Notes under the pieces: model-generated
What the model was told of the DNA's origin: nothing
Seen by the model: only the letters and a program-made list of their open reading frames with translations
Databases searched by the model: none
IMG/VR virus record: IMGVR_UViG_3300011113_000046
Location: 1-34,404 of that record
Reading direction: 5' to 3' (one strand)
From: a virus
Length of the DNA stretch: 34,404 nt
Part shown: positions 28,884 to 34,404 of the stretch, piece after piece
Layout of the letters: each line of letters opens with the position of its first letter
How positions within the stretch are numbered: the first letter of the stretch is position 1
Program-made: the position numbers and the translations under genes

Positions 28884-29267
28884 ATGAGCAAACTATCTGA
28901 CTTTGATTTGGACTTATCGGTAGGACAGGCTGGTGAAAAACTAGTCGAAGGGTTACTGACTGGTAACAAAACAATAGAAGTCAAGACTGATTTAAAGTGG
29001 AAGAACACAAACAACATCTATATAGAAACCGAGTGTTGGTCTCACAATAACCAGTCTTGGTATGCCTCAGGCTTATCTGCTACAAAGGCTGAGTACTGGG
29101 CGTTTGTACTCGAAGGTGTGGTACTTATTGTACCAACCAAGATACTACGCAAAGCAGTCGAGTTGTACGGGGAAGAGATAACCTGTGACATAGAACCAAA
29201 CCCAAGCAAAGGATATCTTGTACAACCAGGATATGTGCTCTGGGTCACAAAAGAGTTGGCTAAGTAG
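28884..29267 (+). CDS. Small PD-(D/E)XK nuclease
   Basis: A 127-residue protein starting MSKLSDFDLDLSVGQAGEKL. The pattern GQAGEKLVEGLL, then NKTIEVKTDLKW (E32 and K34) and NNIYIETECW, is the PD-(D/E)XK core as in phage and archaeal Holliday-junction-resolvase-like nucleases. The rest is beta-rich (YWAFVLEGVVLIVPTKILRK). It has its own promoter and terminator, and stands alone on the plus strand between two minus-strand operons. AGGAT lies just upstream of the ATG. It may resolve recombination intermediates or degrade host DNA. Confidence 0.78.
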   Translation: MSKLSDFDLDLSVGQAGEKLVEGLLTGNKTIEVKTDLKWKNTNNIYIETECWSHNNQSWYASGLSATKAEYWAFVLEGVVLIVPTKILRKAVELYGEEITCDIEPNPSKGYLVQPGYVLWVTKELAK

Positions 29268-29289
29268 CAAGGGGAAGGCTACCTAGAAA

Positions 29290-29345
29290 ACACAAAAGAC
29301 CCCCCTTCCAAAGGTGATTACCTAAGGTCGGGGGGGTTTCGTGTC
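29290..29345. terminator. Bidirectional GC-rich terminator
   Basis: A run of C (29300-29305) pairs with a run of G (29330-29336) within longer near-complementary arms (ACACAAAAGA and TTTCGTGT), around a loop holding a smaller stem (GGT-GATT-ACC). It lies between the ends of two convergent genes, so it can stop transcription from both sides. Confidence 0.75.
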
Positions 29346-29377
29346 TCTAAAGGCCGTTTAAAGCCGTTTAAAAGGTA

Positions 29378-29581
29378 TTACTTGGACGTTGGTCCAAAAT
29401 CTTCTTCAGCCTTGTCTGCCCATTTAGCCAATGGACCGAAGACTGCGCCGATTGCAATAGCGTATTGTGGGGCTAGGTCGGCTGCTAATGCCAATCCTAA
29501 AGTGATTGCTGAAGCAAGGACTGCTCGCAAGTAGGACTTGAATGCTGCCTTCTGCTTTGCTGATATCTTGAACTTCTTCAT
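29378..29581 (-). CDS. Holin-like small membrane protein
   Basis: A 67-residue protein with a basic N-terminus (MKKFKISAKQKAAFKSYLRA) and one or two hydrophobic segments (AVLASAITLGLALAADL and YAIAIGAVFGPLAKW), ending in a charged tail. Its ATG overlaps the end of the M15-like endolysin gene by 4 bases. Size, topology and position make it a holin candidate, which would form membrane holes for the endolysin. No sequence motif is decisive. Confidence 0.65.
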   Translation of the reverse strand: MKKFKISAKQKAAFKSYLRAVLASAITLGLALAADLAPQYAIAIGAVFGPLAKWADKAEEDFGPTSK

Positions 29582-30054
29582 TTGCTCTCTTTCTTTTTTG
29601 GAAGTGGCTTTAGTTTTAAGGCCATAGCCCTGGCCTGGTCTACCGTACTGTACACAACTCTATCCATCCAAGAGAACCAAGGAGAAGTATCCTTTGAATG
29701 TTTCTCTTCAATCGATATATGTATGTGTTTTGTATGGGGATTAGAGCCAGTATAGTTTCGGTTGCCCTCACCATTTCTTTCTCTAGACCAAATCTTTTTA
29801 TTAAATATTAAATACTTTACACGCTTGTCTGTCTTTAGATATTCAAATATCTCGGCACAGTCTATGCCATTCTTCGGGTCATGGGTGAGGTCTACTGCTA
29901 GCCCAGTATTGTGGTCCGAAGTCGGACTTGCTTTCAGATGAGCAGCAGATGGTAGAAGACCATCGCTTGCTTTCTTCCTCTTGGGTCTTAATGCCGTCGC
30001 TTGGCGCAGCACAGCAACTGCAGCAGGTGTGGCTTTCTTGGCAACAGGTGTCAT
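29578..30054 (-). CDS. M15-like endolysin (peptidase)
   Basis: A 158-residue protein with a basic N-terminus and an M15-type zinc peptidase core: SDHNTGLAVDLTHD with H48 and D55, then NPHTKHIHISI with H107, H110 and H112 as metal ligand and catalytic candidates. M15 peptidases cut peptide bonds in peptidoglycan (L-Ala-D-Glu or D-Ala-D-Ala types). No signal peptide is seen, so release would need the holin, whose gene overlaps it by 4 bases. The lysine-rich C-terminus (LKLKPLPKKKESK) may help wall binding. Confidence 0.82.
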   Translation of the reverse strand: MTPVAKKATPAAVAVLRQATALRPKRKKASDGLLPSAAHLKASPTSDHNTGLAVDLTHDPKNGIDCAEIFEYLKTDKRVKYLIFNKKIWSRERNGEGNRNYTGSNPHTKHIHISIEEKHSKDTSPWFSWMDRVVYSTVDQARAMALKLKPLPKKKESK

Positions 30055-30057
30055 TGT

Positions 30058-30642
30058 TTACTTCTTCCTTATCCATACTTGCCATCCTTTACGGATTATA
30101 CTAATGTCGTCTTTATGTTTATGTAGCCAGGCATCTATTGCTGGCTTAGGATTCTTATCTGTGCCGTCTGGGTGGTCCCACTCATAGTCATCAAATGCCA
30201 TGATACCCCCTGGCTTTAATAAATCCCAGGATAAATCAGCATCTAATGTTACTGACTCAGGCAGGTGGTCACCATCGATATAGATAAAATCAAATTTAAC
30301 TTCTCTGTGGCTCTTTAACCAGTCACCACTAAATGCTTTATGTGCTTGAACCTTCTTGCCATATGGGGCAGTCTGTTCCTTGTAGGCTTCCTGTATATCA
30401 TCCCAGTTATAGATTGATTCATGTTGTAAGTTACCACACCAAGGGTCTATGTCCACCAGTAATGATGATGGGTCAGTAAGTATATTCTCTAGTAGCCAAG
30501 CAGATGCGTTGCCAGTAAAGACACCTATCTGCAGGAACTTAAGATTTTTCTTACCTTTAAACTCTGCCAGTCCATTTTCAAAGTCTTCGACTGTAGCATT
30601 GTCATAGAACCATTTGGGAAATTTGTCCGCTTTTGTCCCCAT
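30058..30642 (-). CDS. Class I SAM-dependent methyltransferase
   Basis: A 194-residue protein with a Rossmann methyltransferase fold: LKFLQIGVFTGNASAWLLEN (motif I), LLVDIDPW (D64 or D66 for the SAM ribose), FDFIYIDGDH, and LLKPGGIMAFDDYEWD. The pattern matches the methyltransferase group often called Methyltransf_24, which acts on small molecules, sugars or proteins. It lies between the endolysin and a membrane protein in the leftward block, where it might modify tail fibres or glycan. The substrate is not predictable. Confidence 0.82.
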   Translation of the reverse strand: MGTKADKFPKWFYDNATVEDFENGLAEFKGKKNLKFLQIGVFTGNASAWLLENILTDPSSLLVDIDPWCGNLQHESIYNWDDIQEAYKEQTAPYGKKVQAHKAFSGDWLKSHREVKFDFIYIDGDHLPESVTLDADLSWDLLKPGGIMAFDDYEWDHPDGTDKNPKPAIDAWLHKHKDDISIIRKGWQVWIRKK

Positions 30643-30647
30643 TGTCC

Positions 30648-30854
30648 TTATCTTCCTATTAGTTGCTTAACAAGGTCGGTAAGTAATTCTACCTTCTCAT
30701 CCAATTGATTGACCTTATCTTTCAAACTGGACCCTCCATTGGGTTTAAGTTCATTAAGATAATGTTTAACCATCCATCTAATAGATGTTGCTAGTGCTCC
30801 TATTAAAGTGGTTACGGCTACGGCTAGTCCAGCCCAATCAGTTGGTGTCATCAT
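30648..30854 (-). CDS. Small membrane protein with coiled coil (holin-like)
   Basis: A 68-residue protein: MMTPTDWAGLAVAVTTLIGA has one transmembrane segment (residues 7-26), and the C-terminal part (SLKDKVNQLDEKVELLTDLV) is a charged coiled coil. The layout matches many phage holins or holin-like spanin-related proteins with a single membrane helix and a cytoplasmic coiled coil. Two ATGs are adjacent; the first is kept. AGGGA lies upstream. It may be a second holin or an antiholin for the protein at 29378. Confidence 0.65.
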   Translation of the reverse strand: MMTPTDWAGLAVAVTTLIGALATSIRWMVKHYLNELKPNGGSSLKDKVNQLDEKVELLTDLVKQLIGR

Positions 30855-30860
30855 GATTCC

Positions 30861-33065
30861 CTATACGGTTCTAATGGTTACCTCAAGGATACCACCAAAG
30901 CCACTAAAGCCTCTATCTGGTGGGGTTCCACGAGTAAACGATATCTGTTCAATTACAATCTGGCGAGATTCACCAGTTGTGAAGTCTTGTAGTGTAACTA
31001 CGTCTCCACTCTTTTCTATATTTTCAAGTGCTTGAATTCTAGCAAATGCTCTTCCTTCGTATCCAACTTGAACATTGTATCTATCTGTTTCGACATCAAA
31101 GCAATACAGTGGGAACTGCATGATTTGCTGGCGAGGCGTAGCGATAGTAGCCTTAGCCTGGTATCCTTTAAATGTAGGACCCAAAGATGTAGTTGTAGCA
31201 TCTCGTCCAAAGATAAACTTGTATGCCACATATTCTTGCGCTGTCTCAGGTTGAGATGTTGTTACCTCAACTGCTGGAACGGTAGAACTATAAGTAATAA
31301 CATCATACTCTGTTCCATCTTTTGCTATAATATCTAGTGTTGTAGTACCGTATGTAAATTCACCGCGACCCAGTAATCGCTTAAAGTTTTTTGGTTCTAG
31401 TGTACCATATCTGATATTGCCAGTGGTAAGATACCCAGTTGAGATTAATGTACTTGCATCTTCTAGATATGTATAACCAGTACGGGCTACGGTTCCAGTA
31501 GGTGATACTGCAGCCGATGCAATAGTTCCAGATGTTGCTGTAGTATATGTAAATGTTGTAGAGGTTGGAACAGAAACAACTGTATACTCTCCGTTTAATG
31601 CTGCATCAACAGCAGCGACCCATATCTTATCCCCAACAGATAGACCGTGAGCAGTAGATGTAGTAAGTGTGGCAGTTGTACCAGTTCGCGCTTTATTAGA
31701 TACCGCTACCTCACCATATGATGCAGTGCAATATGCAAGTCTATTGGTATTGCCAAGAAAGGCACAACCAGTTGTTTTAAAACCAGTTACTCCAGTATAA
31801 TATAAATCGTTAGCGTAAGCAAAACGAAGTGTTTCTATTTCATTTCCTAAATCAATACGGATTACACCAGGCTCTCCAGCAACAGATGTAGCACACCATA
31901 CAAATTTGTCTCGTGCAGCAAAGTCATAGCAAGGCTGTGTAGTTTCCACAATTAGTGGACCATAGTTTATAGAGCCATCAGTGTCAGAGACAACTGCTGC
32001 ACGGATTCCTTTATCCGTCCCAATCATCATGTACCCAAGGTAATACTTTACCTTATGTACTACTTCTCCTACTGGAAGTTCTGCAGCAACCACAGCCGAT
32101 GTAAGCGTTGGCATTGTTCCACTAGTAGATAATGTAAATTTTTGAATGGTTGATTGAATACCATTATATCCAGCAATATAGACTGCTGAGCCAGATGTTG
32201 TTATACTTGTGTATACATAGTTAGATGATGGATGTGTATACAATGCCGTAGGTAATGCTGTTGCTGAAGGAGCGAACTCATATACTGCGTTATTAAAGCA
32301 AGCAACAATACGTTCTTTGCCAAACTCCATAACTGCATTAGATACAGTAGTTCCAGTAACATCAAACATCTTAGTGCCAGCAGTACTTGAGTCAGCAGTT
32401 AATGCTTTCTTGTATACAGTCATTTTTGTAGCACCGCCTGAGGTAACGTTTGTTACCCAGTATGCGGTTACTCCATCATCACAAATGCCATATACCTTAT
32501 CATCAGTACCAGCATTGTAATCAATAAAATGTGTTTCGTTGCCGCTAGTATCTATTTTGTCTACATCGTATCCATCATGCAATAATACACCATTAGTATT
32601 GCTCCACCGAATAGAGCGAACTTGTTGGTAAGCACGACCATCTGTATGTATAGGTGCTGTTGTAATATGTCCTATTGATGAATTCTTAAGTAGAGTAACC
32701 TGCCCTTTAGTCCAAACATCTACACCTTTACTATCGGCAAATCTATGTGCTACTGTTTCGCCAGCAGATGGGTCATAGAACTTGATGCCTGCTCCGCCAT
32801 GAAAGGAAGACTGAGAACGAATCCACCAACCAGTAAGTGATTGCTCACCTGGTTCTGAACCGTTATCAAACTGGTCTTTGCGGAATGGCGCTGTCTGTCG
32901 ACGGTAAGGTCGAGCATCTGATATAGCGTAGAAAAATGGTAGGCCACCAACAGCAATGTCATATGCCTCAGCAGTATTCTGCCAAGTAGCAGATGAAGAT
33001 ACAATACCTAAATCAACGGCAATCGCTCTACTAGAACGACCTTCGGTAATATCACGACCAGCCAC
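30861..33065 (-). CDS. Large tail protein, beta-propeller-like
   Basis: A 734-residue, beta-rich protein. It has an N-terminal MAGRDITEGRSSRAIAVDLG and many repeating strand patterns (VYGICDDGVTAYWVTNVTSG, NAVYEFAPSATALPTALYTH, VYIAGYNGIQSTIQKFTLST), resembling blades of a propeller. Residues around 460-520 (TATLTTSTAHGLSVGDKIWV, GEYTVVSVPTSTTFTYT) form a small beta module common in phage tail proteins. The end (ILEVTIRTV) is beta as well. It is likely a tail nozzle or tail structural protein; in short-tailed phages the nozzle is a propeller of similar size. AAGGAGC lies upstream of the ATG. Confidence 0.72.
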   Translation of the reverse strand: MAGRDITEGRSSRAIAVDLGIVSSSATWQNTAEAYDIAVGGLPFFYAISDARPYRRQTAPFRKDQFDNGSEPGEQSLTGWWIRSQSSFHGGAGIKFYDPSAGETVAHRFADSKGVDVWTKGQVTLLKNSSIGHITTAPIHTDGRAYQQVRSIRWSNTNGVLLHDGYDVDKIDTSGNETHFIDYNAGTDDKVYGICDDGVTAYWVTNVTSGGATKMTVYKKALTADSSTAGTKMFDVTGTTVSNAVMEFGKERIVACFNNAVYEFAPSATALPTALYTHPSSNYVYTSITTSGSAVYIAGYNGIQSTIQKFTLSTSGTMPTLTSAVVAAELPVGEVVHKVKYYLGYMMIGTDKGIRAAVVSDTDGSINYGPLIVETTQPCYDFAARDKFVWCATSVAGEPGVIRIDLGNEIETLRFAYANDLYYTGVTGFKTTGCAFLGNTNRLAYCTASYGEVAVSNKARTGTTATLTTSTAHGLSVGDKIWVAAVDAALNGEYTVVSVPTSTTFTYTTATSGTIASAAVSPTGTVARTGYTYLEDASTLISTGYLTTGNIRYGTLEPKNFKRLLGRGEFTYGTTTLDIIAKDGTEYDVITYSSTVPAVEVTTSQPETAQEYVAYKFIFGRDATTTSLGPTFKGYQAKATIATPRQQIMQFPLYCFDVETDRYNVQVGYEGRAFARIQALENIEKSGDVVTLQDFTTGESRQIVIEQISFTRGTPPDRGFSGFGGILEVTIRTV

Positions 33066-33100
33066 AGTGCTCCTTAATTAGAAATTTATTTATTTATTAC

Positions 33101-33484
33101 TTAAGCAGATGGACCAGTTATTTCAATCCATTCTTGATTAGGCTCAAACCAGCCATAAAACTTTAAGTTTTCTGGGTCTACCGTTGGATATGGAACTGGA
33201 GATTCCCATCGGCAAGTTGTTTCATTAAGAGTCCAAGATGCCCAAGGTTGTGGTGCTATAAATGCATCACGACCTGCATCATAGGTATAGCCAATACCTG
33301 CATAGTTTTTACGGATTGTTCCATTATAGGAAGTCTGTTTCCATAATGTATGTCCGTGTAACCCTGTTAAAAAGTCTATTCCTGCTTGCTCTGACTCAAC
33401 ACCATCTACGGTGATGACATCATTGTTCACTACGTGAACAGCAAGAACATTGTTATTCTCATCTAGTTTTGCGAAGTGTGCCAT
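33101..33484 (-). CDS. Conserved aquatic-phage structural protein
   Basis: A 127-residue protein of a conserved family in aquatic phages: MAHFAKLDENNNVLAVHVVN at the start, GHTLWKQTSYNGTIRKNYAG, GIGYTYDAGRDAFIAPQPWA and SWTLNETTCRWESPVPYP near the end. The pattern (MAHFAKLDEN ... WKQTSYN ... RKNYAGIGYTYD ... FIAPQP) recurs in cyanophage and pelagiphage structural genes, often beside fibre genes. No enzymatic motif. It is probably a fibre-associated or tail accessory protein. Confidence 0.78.
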   Translation of the reverse strand: MAHFAKLDENNNVLAVHVVNNDVITVDGVESEQAGIDFLTGLHGHTLWKQTSYNGTIRKNYAGIGYTYDAGRDAFIAPQPWASWTLNETTCRWESPVPYPTVDPENLKFYGWFEPNQEWIEITGPSA

Positions 33485-33495
33485 TTATTTTCTCC

Positions 33496-34404
33496 TTAGA
33501 ATGTGATTGAACCATCGCCTGTATATTTATAATATGTGTAACCGCCTGACTCAACTCTCGTTGGTGAACCAGTCGTAGAAGCAGCAGTTACCGAACCACT
33601 CATTCTTAATAAGATAATTCCACTACCACCATTACCTGCAACTGCGGTAATAGGGGTAGGGTTACCTCCTCCTCCACCTCCAGTATTTGCAACTCCTGAA
33701 TCAGCATTTGGAGAACCTTGATTTTGTCCTACTCCGTTACCGCCACCGCCTGCACCACCTAAACCTTTATCCAATCCAGATGCACCACCACCGCCACCTG
33801 CTAATTTACTACTACTTCCACTACTTGTTGCAGTTAACCAACTTAAAAAACTAATTGAATTGTAAGTATCTGTACCTACTCCACCATCTCCACCTTTGGT
33901 TGTAGTTCCATTACTTCCCACTCCTCCTGCGCCTCCACCACCGCCAGCACCATAAGCAGAAGCAGTTGTATCATCGCCACCGTCATAACCTTCTACTGGT
34001 GAATAACTACCAGCGTTACCTAAACCAGGACTACCAGTATATGTTGAACCACCACCTGAACCGCCATTACGACCTGAATACGCACCTGAAGTTTCTACAC
34101 CACCTCCGCCACCACCAGTAGTTGTAATTGTAGTAATACCGCTACCGCTAAATGATGAGTTGGTTCCATTATTTGAAACACCTGTTCTAGTTCCTACACC
34201 TGCACCACCAGCACCAACGGTTACAGTATAAGTACTAGCACTAGTTAAAGTTTGTGAAGCAATTAAACGTAATCCACCAGCACCACCACCACCGCCATTA
34301 CCGCCACCTGTACCACCTGCGCCACCACCAGCAACAACTAATACATCTGCAACGATTGGGATAGTTGTACTTTGGTCCCAGAACTTAGATGACTTAGAGC
34401 CTGT
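33496..34404 (-). CDS. Glycine-rich tail fibre protein (5' end outside window)
   Basis: The frame is open from 33496 to the right edge, so at least 302 residues are visible and the N-terminus is cut off. An apparent start at 33921 is only an internal GTG. The sequence has VADVLVVAGGGAGGTGG near the upstream end, many G-rich blocks (GGGGGGNPTPITAV, AGGGGGASGLDKG) and the C-terminal ILLRMSGSVTAAST and YTYYKYTGDGSITF. This matches glycine-rich receptor-binding domains of the polyglycine type found in phage fibre tips. Such regions are host-range determinants. The Gly-rich blocks are separated by short specific loops. Confidence 0.78.
   Translation of the reverse strand, partial: TGSKSSKFWDQSTTIPIVADVLVVAGGGAGGTGGGNGGGGGAGGLRLIASQTLTSASTYTVTVGAGGAGVGTRTGVSNNGTNSSFSGSGITTITTTGGGGGGVETSGAYSGRNGGSGGGSTYTGSPGLGNAGSYSPVEGYDGGDDTTASAYGAGGGGGAGGVGSNGTTTKGGDGGVGTDTYNSISFLSWLTATSSGSSSKLAGGGGGASGLDKGLGGAGGGGNGVGQNQGSPNADSGVANTGGGGGGNPTPITAVAGNGGSGIILLRMSGSVTAASTTGSPTRVESGGYTYYKYTGDGSITF

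Noticed and set aside
33496-33921. Complete gene starting at 33921
   Set aside because: The frame stays open to the right edge with the same glycine-rich pattern, so 33921 is an internal GTG of a larger fibre gene.

Overview
The window is part of a double-stranded DNA tailed phage, most likely an aquatic actinobacteriophage. The phage signature is TerL, portal, scaffold, an N4-gp56-type major capsid protein, virion proteins, lysis genes, a split primase, a RecA/DnaB-type ATPase and several PD-(D/E)XK nucleases. The actinobacterial signal is a WhiB-type Fe-S protein, a predicted small-RNA-polymerase-style promoter set, and operators of the TGTGA-N6-TCACA type used by Crp/GlxR regulators. Several small lysine-rich proteins and the 33101-33484 protein resemble families I know from aquatic phages. 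Both ends of the window cut genes, so the genome continues on both sides. I see no integrase or CI-like repressor here.

Layout. (1) Positions 1-16394, minus strand: a late operon read from right to left: TerL, portal, a proteasome-like Ntn hydrolase, a set of virion proteins including one of 1551 residues, a LysM/alanine-rich protein, scaffold, major capsid protein, a run of very small lysine-rich proteins, and a partial glycosyltransferase. (2) Positions 16395-17291: an AT-rich control region with 8-bp iterons, one leftward promoter candidate, three rightward promoters with CRP-like operators, and a 25-bp leader hairpin. (3) Positions 17292-23124, plus strand: an early or accessory operon of small genes with an amidoligase, a class II glutamine amidotransferase, WhiB, a lytic-transglycosylase-like protein and several zinc-ribbon peptides. 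(4) Positions 23117-28727, minus strand: the replication operon (sigma-like factor, metallophosphoesterase, Nmad1-like protein, split primase, Hjc-like resolvase, RecA-like helicase, split RecB/Cas4-like nuclease), driven by a consensus promoter that should give a leaderless mRNA. (5) Positions 28776-29345, plus strand: one small nuclease gene with its own promoter and terminator. (6) Positions 29378-34404, minus strand: lysis and tail genes (holin-like proteins, M15-like endolysin, methyltransferase, a large tail protein, fibre-type proteins).

How it works together. The central control region separates leftward packaging and capsid genes from rightward early genes. Four of the five rightward promoters have a CRP-like palindrome at a fixed offset (26, 26, 36 and 26 bp upstream of the -35 start), which suggests control by one regulator, host or phage.

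The most unusual points are: the amidoligase and amidotransferase pair, each carrying its own cysteine-rich zinc module; a proteasome-type Thr protease placed where a capsid protease is expected; the apparent absence of the palindromes GATC, AGCT and CCGG across the window; a 4.3-kb stretch with no run of four A or T; two replication genes that are each split into overlapping ORFs; and a truncated tRNA-like fold at 17631-17680. All sequence counts were made by eye.
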